Shown here: piece after piece, positions 34,118 to 42,458 of the stretch
How positions within the stretch are numbered: position 1 is the first letter of the stretch
Layout of the letters: each line of letters opens with the position of its first letter
Source of the DNA: CAVQGZ01 sp963714455
GTDB lineage: Bacteria > Actinomycetota > Actinomycetes > Jiangellales > Jiangellaceae
Direction of reading: 5' to 3'
DNA: 64,000 bases
Assembly (NCBI GenBank): GCA_963714455.1
Contig: CAVQON010000018.1
Coordinates: 1 to 64,000 of the forward strand
The notes under the pieces: generated by a model
Databases searched by the model: none
Seen by the model: only the letters and a program-made list of their open reading frames with translations
Told to the model about the DNA's origin: nothing
Program-made: the position numbers and the translations under genes

Positions 34118-34432
34118 GTGCATGTGACAGTGTCCGAGCTCAAGGCCGCGATGGCCGACGGTGGTGCGCACGTCGTCGACGTCCGTGAGCCCCAGGAGTA
34201 CGAGGCCGGCCATGTTCCCGGTGCCGAGCTGATGCCGTTGGCGATGGTGCCGCTCAAGCACTCCGAGCTGCCCAAGGGCGAGACCCTCTACCTGATCTGC
34301 CAGACGGGCGGCCGCTCCTTCACTGCCGCCACGTGGCTGGCCCAGCAGGGCTACGACGTCCGCAACGTCACGGGCGGCACCAGCGACTGGATCACCTCCG
34401 GCTACGACGTCACGAAGGGACGGGATGCCTGA
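34118..34432 (+). CDS. Single-domain rhodanese (sulfurtransferase) 1
   Basis: Rhodanese domain protein of 104 residues. The active-site loop is CQTGGR with the catalytic Cys61, and the CH2A-like DVREPQEYEAGHVPGA motif is present. It transfers sulfane sulfur from persulfides or thiosulfate to a thiol acceptor. GAGGAG (34106-34111) precedes the GTG at 34118; a second GTG at 34124 is also possible. It lies 64 bases after the CstR-like gene and overlaps the next rhodanese by one base (TGATG), forming one operon. Confidence 0.9.
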   Translation: MHVTVSELKAAMADGGAHVVDVREPQEYEAGHVPGAELMPLAMVPLKHSELPKGETLYLICQTGGRSFTAATWLAQQGYDVRNVTGGTSDWITSGYDVTKGRDA

Positions 34433-34785
34433 TGGGACTCTTCTCCCGCAAGAAGAAGGACGAGGTCGACGCGGTCACGGCCCAGCAGATGGTCACGGAC
34501 GGTGCGCTGCTGCTCGACGTCCGCGAGCCGCACGAGTGGCAGGCCGGGCACGCGCCGAAGGCCAAGCACATGGCGCTCTCCGTGGTGGGGCACCGCCAGG
34601 CCGAGCTGCCGAAGGACCGCACGATCGTCACCGTGTGTCGCTCGGGCCGACGCTCCGACACCGCCGCCACACAGCTGCGTGCGGCCGGCTTCACCGTCCT
34701 CAACCTCACCGGCGGCATGCAGGCCTGGGCGGCGGCCGGCCTTCCGGTGGTGGCCAAGGGCGGCAAGCCCGGCCGCGTGGCCTGA
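34432..34785 (+). CDS. Single-domain rhodanese (sulfurtransferase) 2
   Basis: Second rhodanese of 117 residues. It starts with a basic MGLFSRKKKDEV leader, followed by DVREPHEWQAGHAPKAKH and the active-site loop CRSGRR (catalytic Cys69). The different loops (CQTGGR versus CRSGRR) suggest different donors or acceptors for the two enzymes. Its ATG overlaps the stop of rhodanese 1, so they are co-translated. Together with the CstR-like sensor they form a persulfide-handling module; no sulfide:quinone reductase or persulfide dioxygenase is adjacent. Confidence 0.9.
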   Translation: MGLFSRKKKDEVDAVTAQQMVTDGALLLDVREPHEWQAGHAPKAKHMALSVVGHRQAELPKDRTIVTVCRSGRRSDTAATQLRAAGFTVLNLTGGMQAWAAAGLPVVAKGGKPGRVA

Positions 34786-34800
34786 GCCCGGCGCCACCCG

Positions 34801-34847
34801 GGCCTCCGCCCGCCCCGGGCCTCCGCCCGCCCGGCCTCCGCCCGCCC
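34801..34847. repeat. C-rich tandem repeat next to the second palindrome
   Basis: Three tandem units of 15-16 bases with the core GGCCTCCGCCCGCCC, followed by degenerate GC-rich sequence up to 34876. No ORF is likely here. It parallels the GC-rich tandem DNA flanking the first palindrome copy at 6315-6368. Confidence 0.6.
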
Positions 34848-34876
34848 GGCGCCGCCCGGGGCCCCACCCGGCCGGC

Positions 34877-34930
34877 GATCTTGGCGCTGGAGCCGCATGG
34901 CTCGAGCCGTGCGGCCGGTACGCCAAGATC
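34877..34930. repeat. 54-bp structured palindromic repeat, copy B
   Basis: Same 10-bp ends as copy A (GATCTTGGCG and CGCCAAGATC), same 34-base interior length and the same GCAT loop. The inner stem is GAGCC/GGCTC instead of CGGCC/GGCCG. The base changes are compensated on both arms, so the hairpin rather than the sequence is preserved. It lies between the rhodanese operon and the SDR/kinase/ACAD operon. Confidence 0.7.
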
Positions 34931-34976
34931 GCGGTGGGATGGTCGTGGGTGCGGGCGGTCGGCCTAGGGTGAGGGT

Positions 34977-35744
34977 ATGCACACCGGACTGGACGGCAAG
35001 GTCGCGATCGTCACCGGAGCCTCCCGCGGCATCGGCGCCGCCACCGCGCTCGCGCTCGTGCGCGAGGGGGCAGCCGTCACGCTCACCAGCCGCAAGCAAG
35101 AGGCGCTGGACGAGACGGCCGCCCAGATCAAGGCCGAAGTACCGGACGCGCGCCTGCTGGCCATGGCCAGCCACGCGGCGGACGCCGACGCAGCCGCGTC
35201 CGTCGTCGCCGCCACGGTGGAGCAGCTCGGTGGGCTGGACGTGCTCGTCAACAACGCCGCCACCAGCCCGTACTACGGGCCGATGGCCGACCTCGACAAG
35301 TCCCGGGCCGACAAGACGGTCGACGTGAACATGTGGGGCCCGGTCATGTGGGCGCAGCAGGCATGGAAGGCCGCCTTCGCCGAGCACGGCGGTTCGATCG
35401 TGAACATCGCCAGCATCGGCGGGCTGGCGACCGAGCCGGGCATCGGCTGGTACAACGCGACCAAGGCCGCGCTCATCCACCTGACCCGCCAGCTCGCCGT
35501 CGAGATGGCGCCCGGGGTGCGGGTGAACGCCGTCGCCCCCGGCGTCGTGCGCACGCATCTCGCCAAGGCCCTCTGGGAGCCCTACGAGGAGCCCCTGGCC
35601 AACGCCCTTCCGCTCAAGCGCATCGGTGAGCCCGACGACATCGCCGACGCAGTCGTGTTCCTCGCCGGCCACGCGTCGCGCTGGATCACCGGTCAGACCC
35701 TCGTCGTGGACGGCGGCACGCTGGTGCGCCAGTCCATCGGCTGA
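34977..35744 (+). CDS. SDR-family oxidoreductase
   Basis: Classical short-chain dehydrogenase (255 aa). It carries the full motif set: VTGASRGIG, NNAAT, the catalytic Ser in NIASIGG, the YNATK active site, and VAPGVVRT. NAD(P)H-dependent oxidation or reduction of a hydroxy/keto group; the substrate is unknown. ATG at 34977. It is first in a run of three close genes (gaps of 6 and 4 bases) with an APH-like kinase and an acyl-CoA dehydrogenase, so a hydroxyacyl-CoA or related acid is the likely substrate class. Confidence 0.9.
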   Translation: MHTGLDGKVAIVTGASRGIGAATALALVREGAAVTLTSRKQEALDETAAQIKAEVPDARLLAMASHAADADAAASVVAATVEQLGGLDVLVNNAATSPYYGPMADLDKSRADKTVDVNMWGPVMWAQQAWKAAFAEHGGSIVNIASIGGLATEPGIGWYNATKAALIHLTRQLAVEMAPGVRVNAVAPGVVRTHLAKALWEPYEEPLANALPLKRIGEPDDIADAVVFLAGHASRWITGQTLVVDGGTLVRQSIG

Positions 35745-35750
35745 CGTGCC

Positions 35751-36770
35751 ATGAGCCCCACCCCTGACGTCGGCCCGCCCGGGCTCGACCTCGTCCGGCT
35801 GCGCCGCCACCTGTCCGCGGTGCTGGACGTCGGACCCGTCGGCCCCCTCACAGCCACCGTGATCGCCGGCGGACGGTCGAACGTCACCTACCGGGTCACC
35901 GACGCCCGCACGACCTGGGTGGTGCGCCGCCCCCCACTGGGCGGCGTGCTGGCGACCGCGCACGACGTCGCCCGTGAGGCGCGGGTGATGTCGGCGCTGG
36001 CCGACAGCGCCGTCCCGGTGCCCCCGGTGCTGCACCTGTGCGAGGACTCCGGCGTGATCGGCGCCCCCTTCGTCGTCATGGACTACGTCGACGGCGTCGT
36101 GCTGCGCACCGGTGCCGACATGGCCCCCTACACCGCCGACGACCTTCGGGGTGCGAGCCAGATGCTGGTGACGACCCTGCTCGCCTTGCACGACGTCGAC
36201 CCGGACGCCGTCGGCCTGTCGAGCTTCGGCCGCCCGGAGGGCTACCTGGAGCGCAACCTGCGACGGTGGTCGACGCAGTGGGAGTCCAGCCGCACGCGCG
36301 ACCTGCCGGTGCTCGACCGCATCGCCGCGACGCTGGGCTCGGACGTCCCGACGACCCAGCGCACGACGATCGTGCACGGCGACTACCGCCTCGACAACGT
36401 CATGTTCGCCCGCGACCTGAGCGACGTCGCCGCCGTCGTCGACTGGGAGCTCTCCACGCTGGGCGACCCGCTGGCCGATCTCGGGCTGATGCTCACCTAC
36501 GTCGAGGTGTCCGACGAGGTGCTGGGCTCCACGAGGGTCGACGGGCTGCTCGACGCGAGGGCCACGCTGGCCGCCTACGCCGAGGGAACCGACCTCGACC
36601 TGTCGCGCATCACCTGGTACGTCGCGTTCGGCGTCTTCAAGCTGGCGGTGATCCTGGAGGGTGTGCACGCGCGCTACCTGGCCGGGGCGACCGTCGGTGA
36701 GGGCTTCGCGACGATGGGCGCCCACGTCCCCGTGCTCGCTGAGCGAGCCGCCGCACTTCTGGAGGTCTGA
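35751..36770 (+). CDS. APH-like phosphotransferase (ACAD10/11-type kinase)
   Basis: Aminoglycoside-phosphotransferase-fold kinase of 339 residues. Seen: nucleotide-loop region GGRSNVTYRV, the PFVVMDYVDG hinge, the catalytic loop VHGDYRLDNVMF and the metal-binding VDWELSTLGDPLADLG. This is the subgroup associated with acyl-CoA dehydrogenases, not an antibiotic-resistance enzyme. In human ACAD10/11 and bacterial LvaA the equivalent kinase phosphorylates 4-hydroxyacyl-CoA. The ACAD gene starts four bases downstream, which supports the same chemistry here; that assignment is inference. Confidence 0.85.
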   Translation: MSPTPDVGPPGLDLVRLRRHLSAVLDVGPVGPLTATVIAGGRSNVTYRVTDARTTWVVRRPPLGGVLATAHDVAREARVMSALADSAVPVPPVLHLCEDSGVIGAPFVVMDYVDGVVLRTGADMAPYTADDLRGASQMLVTTLLALHDVDPDAVGLSSFGRPEGYLERNLRRWSTQWESSRTRDLPVLDRIAATLGSDVPTTQRTTIVHGDYRLDNVMFARDLSDVAAVVDWELSTLGDPLADLGLMLTYVEVSDEVLGSTRVDGLLDARATLAAYAEGTDLDLSRITWYVAFGVFKLAVILEGVHARYLAGATVGEGFATMGAHVPVLAERAAALLEV

Positions 36771-36774
36771 TTCG

Positions 36775-38007
36775 ATGGAGTTCGCTCTCTCCCCCCGCGC
36801 CGCCGAGCTGCAGGAGAACGCCACCGCCTTCCTGCGCGAGCAGGTCCTGCCTGCCGAGGCGGCGTTCCACGAGCAGTCGGCCGCCATGGAGCGCGACGAC
36901 ACCTGGGGCACGCCGCCGGCCGTCACCGAGCTCAAGGCGCTCGCCCGCGAGCGCGGGCTGTGGAACCTGTTCATGCCCGACCCGGAGCACGGCCCCGGCG
37001 TCTCGGTGCTCGACTACGCCCCGACGGCCGAGGTGAGCGGCTGGTCGCCGTGGCTCATGCCGGAGGCCATGAACTGCTCGGCGCCCGACACCGGCAACAT
37101 GGAGCTGCTGGCCATGTTCGCCACGCCCGAGCAGGCCACCCGCTGGCTCGAGCCGCTGCTCGCCGGCGAGATCCGCTCGTGCTTCTCGATGACCGAGCCG
37201 GACGTCGCGTCCTCCGACGCGCGCAACATCGCCGCCACGATCGCCCGGGACGGCGACGAGTACGTGATCACCGGGCGCAAGTGGTGGTCGACCGGCGGCA
37301 TGTCACCGGCCTGCACGGTCGCCATCGTCATGGGCGTCACCGACCCCGGCGCGCACCCCTACCGCCAGCAGTCGATGGTGCTGGTGCCGCTGGACACCCC
37401 TGGTGTCACCGTCGAGCGTTCCACCACCGTCTTCGGCTACACCGACCGTGCCCACGGTGGCCACGCGGTCATCAGCTTCGACGGCGCCCGCGTGCCGGTC
37501 GCCAACCTGCTGGGTGAGGAAGGGGCCGGCTTCGCGATGGCCCAGGCGCGCCTCGGCCCAGGCCGCATCCACCACTGCATGCGCCTGATCGGCATGGCTG
37601 AGCGGGCGCTCGACACCATGGTGCGTCGCGCGGCGGAGCGCACCGCGTTCGGACGCCCGCTCGCGGCCCAAGGAGTGGTGCGCGAGCAGATCTCCCGCAG
37701 CCGCCTGGCCATCGACCAGGCCCGGCTGCTCGTGCTGCGCACCGCGTGGCAGATCGACACGGTCGGGGCGAAGGAGGCCGCGGCCGGCATCGCCGGCATC
37801 AAGGCCGTGGTGCCGGCGATGGCCTGCCAGGTGATCGACGACGCGATCCAGGTGCTGGGCGGGCTCGGCGTCAGCGACGACGACGTGCTCGCCTACCTGT
37901 ACGCGGGCGCGCGCACGCTGCGCATCGCCGACGGACCCGACGAGGTGCACCACCGCAGCGTCGCCCGGGCCGAGATGCGCCGGGTGCTGGGGGACGCGGC
38001 GCGGTAG
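36775..38007 (+). CDS. Acyl-CoA dehydrogenase, ACAD10/11-like
   Basis: FAD-dependent acyl-CoA dehydrogenase (410 aa). Seen: CFSMTEPDVASSDA (flavin/substrate loop), TGRKWWSTGG, GPGRIHHCMRLIGMAERAL, RTAFGRPLAAQGVVREQ and the C-terminal RTLRIADGPDEVH. In ordinary ACADs the last region carries the catalytic Glu (YEGT). The ADGPDEVH form is typical of the ACAD10/11 branch, whose members can process 4-phosphoacyl-CoAs. GGAGGT precedes the ATG at 36775. It is operonic with the kinase and SDR upstream. Confidence 0.9.
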   Translation: MEFALSPRAAELQENATAFLREQVLPAEAAFHEQSAAMERDDTWGTPPAVTELKALARERGLWNLFMPDPEHGPGVSVLDYAPTAEVSGWSPWLMPEAMNCSAPDTGNMELLAMFATPEQATRWLEPLLAGEIRSCFSMTEPDVASSDARNIAATIARDGDEYVITGRKWWSTGGMSPACTVAIVMGVTDPGAHPYRQQSMVLVPLDTPGVTVERSTTVFGYTDRAHGGHAVISFDGARVPVANLLGEEGAGFAMAQARLGPGRIHHCMRLIGMAERALDTMVRRAAERTAFGRPLAAQGVVREQISRSRLAIDQARLLVLRTAWQIDTVGAKEAAAGIAGIKAVVPAMACQVIDDAIQVLGGLGVSDDDVLAYLYAGARTLRIADGPDEVHHRSVARAEMRRVLGDAAR

Positions 38008-38012
38008 AGCCC

Positions 38013-38996
38013 ATGAGCGACGACGGGCCTGACGCCCTGCTCACCACCGATCCGGCGCGTGCGGCCGACGCCCTGCGCGCCGGCCGGCTGGCGGTGCTGC
38101 CCACCGAGACGGTCTACGGCCTCGGTGCCCTCGCCTCGCGCCCGGACGCCGTCGCCCGGGTGTTCGCGGTGAAGGGCCGCCCCGCCGATCATCCGCTGAT
38201 CGTCCACCTCGCCGATGCCGCCCAGGTGGACGGCTGGGCCATCGACGTCCCCGACTACGCTCGTCGACTCGCTGCGCAGCTCTGGCCCGGGTCGCTGACT
38301 CTGGTGCTGCCGCGCGGGCCTCGCGCGGGGCTGCACGTCACCGGCGGGCAAGAGACCGTCGGCCTGCGGGTACCCGACCACCCCCGGACGCTCGAGGTGC
38401 TGCGCCTCGCCGACGACGGCGTCGCCGCACCCTCGGCGAACCTGTTCGGCCGGGTGAGCCCGACGACGGCCCAGCACGTGCTCGCCGAGCTGGCAGCGGC
38501 CCTCACCCCGGGGGACGACGTGATCCTCGACGGCGGGCCGTGCCGGGTCGGCGTGGAGTCGACGATCCTGGACTGCACCGGCCCGGCGCCCGTCCTGCTG
38601 CGCCCCGGCGCCGTCAGCGTCGAGACGGTCGAGTCGGTGGGCGGGGTGCCGCTGGGCCGCACAGCAAGCACGGTTCGCGCGCCCGGCACGCTGGCCTCCC
38701 ACTACGCACCCCGCACCCGCGTCGTCCTGGTGTCGGCCACCGACCTCGCCGCGACGGCTGCCGGCGACGCCACGGCGATCCCGAGCACCGGGGTGCTGGC
38801 TCTTGCCTCGGTGGACACGCCACCGGGCATGGTGCGCCTCTCGGCCCCGCCGTCACCGGCGCAGTACGCGTCGGTGCTCTACGCCGCGTTGCGCGAGGCC
38901 GACGCCCTGGGGTTGGCTCAGGTGCTCGCCGTCGCACCGGACGGATCGGGCATCGCCGCCGCGGTGCGCGACCGCCTCACCCGAGCAGCCCACTAG
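38013..38996 (+). CDS. L-threonylcarbamoyladenylate synthase (Sua5)
   Basis: Makes threonylcarbamoyl-AMP for the universal tRNA modification t6A37. The YrdC/TsaC domain covers residues ~10-195 (LPTETVYGLGALA, FAVKGRPADHPLIVHL, AAPSANLFGRVSPTTA). A linker (RAPGTLASHYAPRTRV, the conserved Sua5 linker SHYAP) joins it to a C-terminal Sua5 domain, giving the long 327-residue Sua5 form. ATG at 38013, five bases after the ACAD stop, so it may be co-transcribed with an unrelated operon. The 3' end overlaps the convergent 1,135-aa gene by 20 bases. Confidence 0.95.
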   Translation: MSDDGPDALLTTDPARAADALRAGRLAVLPTETVYGLGALASRPDAVARVFAVKGRPADHPLIVHLADAAQVDGWAIDVPDYARRLAAQLWPGSLTLVLPRGPRAGLHVTGGQETVGLRVPDHPRTLEVLRLADDGVAAPSANLFGRVSPTTAQHVLAELAAALTPGDDVILDGGPCRVGVESTILDCTGPAPVLLRPGAVSVETVESVGGVPLGRTASTVRAPGTLASHYAPRTRVVLVSATDLAATAAGDATAIPSTGVLALASVDTPPGMVRLSAPPSPAQYASVLYAALREADALGLAQVLAVAPDGSGIAAAVRDRLTRAAH

Positions 38997-41900
38997 CGCG
39001 CACCTCGAGCAGCCTGACGCGTCCCTCGCGTCGGAAGATGCTGCCGCTGAGCTCGGTGTCGAGGGCGCCGTCGCTGCCGGCCACCACTGTCCCGTCCTGC
39101 AGGTGCGCCGCGATGGCGATGTGCTCGCTGCGGTGCACGACGACAGGCACCTGGCAGAAGGTGACGCCGAACGAGTCCGGGGGAAGCTCGATCGAGGTCC
39201 AGCGGCCAGCGAGGTCGCGATACTCGAAGGTGGCGCCGGTCGTCCACTCGCTGGCGCGCAGCAGGGCGGGCCGGACGACGATCCGCCCGTCCTCCACGGC
39301 GATGCCCACCTCGCCGAGGCGGGTGAGCACCTCCTCCTTCACCTGCCCGGTCATGCCGGGCTGGCGGGCTCCGTGCCCGGCCGGGGTGTGCGAGTACGGG
39401 TCGGTGGGGAAGGCGCCGTACTCCGCTGGGGTCTTGCAGTAGCCCAGGCCGGTGCGGATGTCGTCGTAGGCGGCGCGCAGCGCCTCGGTCGTGGCCGGGT
39501 CGGCCTGCTCGTGCACCGCGCGCTCCAGCATCTCCTGGACGGCCAGGAGCAGCTTGGACACCATGTGCCAGTAGATGCTGCCGAGGCCCTCGAAGGCGAA
39601 GAACGTGCCGGAGCGTCCGGTGAACTCGGCGTGGTGGAACACGGTCTCGAAGAGGTCCAGCAGGCAGGCACGGTCGCGCTCGACGAGGTCGTGCCAGGCC
39701 GGGTCGCGGGCGAGCCGGTCGAGCTCGTCGCGGACGCCGCGGGCGTTGCGCAGGTGGGCGGCGAAGTGCAGGTCGCCGTGGATGTCCTGGCGCACCAGGC
39801 TGCGATCCCCGGCTGCCACGAGGGCCGCCACAAGGTCGCACCCCTCGGCATCGTCGGCTGTGAACCGGTTGCGGTCGAGAAAACCCGGCAGGTCTTTGTC
39901 GGGGTACAGCAGGTAGCTGTGGGCATCGGCGCGGTAGAGGTCGCTGGCGCGCAGGGCGCCCAGCAGCGTCACCGACTCCTGCGGGCTGAGCAGCCCGCTG
40001 GACAGCATGGCCACCTGTCCCTCCAGCATCGTCGAGAGCGTCCGGATCGACGCGCCCTCGTCGCCCAGCTCGAGCACGTTGTAGGAGTGGACGAGCCCGT
40101 CGGGGCGCCGGTTCGCCTGAAGGCTCGACTCGACGAAGCGCTGAGCGAGGCCCAGCAGGTCGACGACCTGTGCCGCCGGCATCGTGACCCGCTCACCGGA
40201 GAATCCCGCGTAGACCCGCGTGCGGTAGTCGGTGGCGACCCGGCCGAGGTCGTCCATGACCGTGCGGCGGCGACGGTCGTCGAACCCGGTGGCCAGCGCG
40301 TCGGCGTGCTGGGTGAGCACGTCGTGCAAGCCGTCGGCCAGGGCGGCGAGCTCGCTGGTGACCTCGACGTCGGTGGTGAGCATGGTGCGCACGAAGGCGA
40401 GGTAGCGCCGCAGGTAGGCCAGCGTCACGACGGACAGGCCGCGACCGACGAGAGCGTTGTTGGCGTCGTTCCACTCCGGCCGCTGGGTGTTCATCCAGAT
40501 GCCGCCGTCCGGCACCAGGTTGACCAGCTTCGCCAGCGGGAGCAGCAGCAGCTTCTCGGCCAGGCTCACGCGCACCAGGTCGCCGTCGGGCGAGTGGACC
40601 AGACGGCCGTCGGCCCCCTCGCGACTCACCCGCTCGGTGACTGCGGCGTCGCGGTCGGCGTCGAAGGTGATGGTGTCGTAGGGGTCCGCCAGCGTCTCGG
40701 CGTAGGTCGCGATGCGGTACGGAACGTCGGCGTGGGTGAATCTGGCCTGGTTGAGAAGGCCGTCGAGCCGGCCGGGGTGGAAACGCTCGGAGGTCTCCAG
40801 CAGCTTGAGCAGGTAGATGATCTGGTGGTCGCTCCAGTAGCCGATGTTCGACCAAGGGTTGTCCGGCTCGGGCACCTCCCAGTCGATGCCGGAGCGTGAG
40901 ATGCGGTAGGGGTTGTACCCGTCAGCCGTCGTGGCGTCGAGGAACACCGTCACCATCGACTCCACGTACTCCGGGAACGACCAGGCCAGCGCCTCCCAGT
41001 TCTGGAAGATGTCGCGCCAGTTGCCCTGGTAGTCCAACCGGGGGGCGCCGTGCTCGTCGCGAACGACGATCTCGAACTTGTTCCACGGCCGGCTCGGGTC
41101 GCCGTGGCGGCGGCTGAAGGTGAGCGGCAGGTACTCGCTGGCCAGCCGCCACAGGTCGGCGTCGCCATCGGCGTCGGCGATCGCCACCAGGTCGTCGGCC
41201 CGCAGCCGGTCGGGAAGGGCGGCCAGCACCTCGGCGCGGCGGGTGGCTGTGGCGGTGCTGCGCTGTGCGATGAACGCCCGGACGTCATCGGCATCGACGA
41301 GGTAGCCGTCGGCGGGGACGCCGCCACGCATGTCGTTGAACAGCACGTTCGCCAGGTGGTGGACCGTCGCGAGCTCGTCCCCGGTGCGCTGCAGCCCGTC
41401 GGTGGCAGCCACTAGTGCCTCGAGGTCGTTGCGGGTGCTAGCCACGTCCGCCTCGAGCTGCGCGGCCAGCTCGTCCGGGCGGCGCAGCCTGTCGCGCAAC
41501 GCCACGACGTCTGCCGCGTCCTGCGCGACGTCGGCCACGATGCGCCAGTGCGAGGTCTCACCCGGGGCCAAGGTCAGCTCGGTGTGCACGAGGTAGGCAC
41601 CCCGGACGCCGCGGGCGTCCGGCTCCGCGGTGATGGGGTGTCCTTCGACGAAGGCTCGGCACTGACGCGTCGACGTCAGGTGCTGGACGTCGCGCAGGCC
41701 CACCTGCCAGGCGACGTTGGCTGCCAGGCTCTCGCTCGGCTCGGCGAGGTCGGTGAGCGTCGAGCTGAGGGTGATCAGGCCCAGGCCGGTCTCGACGTCG
41801 ACCTCGGTCCGCTTGTAGGCGTCCAGCAAGATGCTGAGCTCGTTCTGCACGGCCACGCTGACCCCCGCCGGCAGTACGTTGACCAGCCCGTCGAGCATCT

Positions 41901-42384
41901 GTACCTCGCGCGGCTCGTCAGCCAGGGACGTCAGCTCACAGCTGCGGACCACGCCGAAGCGCGCACTGGTCGCCCAGGAGACCCGCAGGCGCAGCCCCAG
42001 GTCGCGACGCTCCTCCTCGAACACCAGGGTGCTTCCCAGGACGTCCTTGTAGAGGGCTCGTTGCACCGCGGGGTCGCCGGGCCGTCGCTCGGCGAAGGGC
42101 AGCCAGAACACCGATGAGCCGTCCGGCCCCGTGACCCGCAGCATGCTCAGGCCACCGGTGCGTCCCGCGCTCTCGCTCACCTTGTCTTCGGTGTAGTACG
42201 GGAAGAGGGCACGCTGCGCGTCGACCCGCCCGGCGGTCAGCCCTCCGGAGCTCGAGACGAACAGCCACACGTCGCTCGCCCCGACGATCGTCATGAAGAA
42301 CGCCGGCATCTCGTCGTAGCCCGAGATTCGGTAGAAGCGGCGACCGTCCAGGTCGACCAGGTCGCCGTCGACGTCGTGGGTCAT
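38977..42384 (-). CDS. Large glycosidase/phosphorylase-like protein of unknown specificity
   Basis: A 1,135-residue cytosolic-looking protein without signal peptide or membrane segments. Residues ~1-320 are a beta-rich N-terminal domain. A long helical region then carries aromatic/acidic blocks such as RPWNKFEIVVRDEHG, YQGNWRDIFQNWEALAWSF, WEVPEPDNPWSNIGYWSDHQ and GGIWMNTQRPEWNDANNAL, and the last ~100 residues are beta-rich again. That layout resembles six-hairpin glycosidases and cellobiose-phosphorylase-type (GH94-like) enzymes, but I cannot identify the catalytic pair with certainty. A carbohydrate-active role is inference. The ATG at 42384 has GGAGG five bases upstream. Confidence 0.6.
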   Translation of the reverse strand: MTHDVDGDLVDLDGRRFYRISGYDEMPAFFMTIVGASDVWLFVSSSGGLTAGRVDAQRALFPYYTEDKVSESAGRTGGLSMLRVTGPDGSSVFWLPFAERRPGDPAVQRALYKDVLGSTLVFEEERRDLGLRLRVSWATSARFGVVRSCELTSLADEPREVQMLDGLVNVLPAGVSVAVQNELSILLDAYKRTEVDVETGLGLITLSSTLTDLAEPSESLAANVAWQVGLRDVQHLTSTRQCRAFVEGHPITAEPDARGVRGAYLVHTELTLAPGETSHWRIVADVAQDAADVVALRDRLRRPDELAAQLEADVASTRNDLEALVAATDGLQRTGDELATVHHLANVLFNDMRGGVPADGYLVDADDVRAFIAQRSTATATRRAEVLAALPDRLRADDLVAIADADGDADLWRLASEYLPLTFSRRHGDPSRPWNKFEIVVRDEHGAPRLDYQGNWRDIFQNWEALAWSFPEYVESMVTVFLDATTADGYNPYRISRSGIDWEVPEPDNPWSNIGYWSDHQIIYLLKLLETSERFHPGRLDGLLNQARFTHADVPYRIATYAETLADPYDTITFDADRDAAVTERVSREGADGRLVHSPDGDLVRVSLAEKLLLLPLAKLVNLVPDGGIWMNTQRPEWNDANNALVGRGLSVVTLAYLRRYLAFVRTMLTTDVEVTSELAALADGLHDVLTQHADALATGFDDRRRRTVMDDLGRVATDYRTRVYAGFSGERVTMPAAQVVDLLGLAQRFVESSLQANRRPDGLVHSYNVLELGDEGASIRTLSTMLEGQVAMLSSGLLSPQESVTLLGALRASDLYRADAHSYLLYPDKDLPGFLDRNRFTADDAEGCDLVAALVAAGDRSLVRQDIHGDLHFAAHLRNARGVRDELDRLARDPAWHDLVERDRACLLDLFETVFHHAEFTGRSGTFFAFEGLGSIYWHMVSKLLLAVQEMLERAVHEQADPATTEALRAAYDDIRTGLGYCKTPAEYGAFPTDPYSHTPAGHGARQPGMTGQVKEEVLTRLGEVGIAVEDGRIVVRPALLRASEWTTGATFEYRDLAGRWTSIELPPDSFGVTFCQVPVVVHRSEHIAIAAHLQDGTVVAGSDGALDTELSGSIFRREGRVRLLEVRASGLLG

Positions 42385-42458
42385 GGGATCCTCCAGGCTA
42401 GGCAGTCGTGCGCACGGCACGACGCTAACGGCTGAGCCCGCTGGTGCTCAGCCGAGTG

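Noticed and set aside
35751..36770. Aminoglycoside resistance kinase
   Set aside because: The APH fold is real, but the context and subgroup are those of ACAD-linked acyl-CoA kinases.
34410..36974. Minus-strand ORF of 854 codons across the rhodanese, SDR and kinase genes
   Set aside because: Covers three genes with intact catalytic motifs on the other strand and itself shows no recognisable domain.
38803..40899. Plus-strand ORF of 698 codons opposite the glycosidase-like gene
   Set aside because: Gly/Val/Arg-rich antisense translation with no family features; the minus-strand reading is clearly coding.
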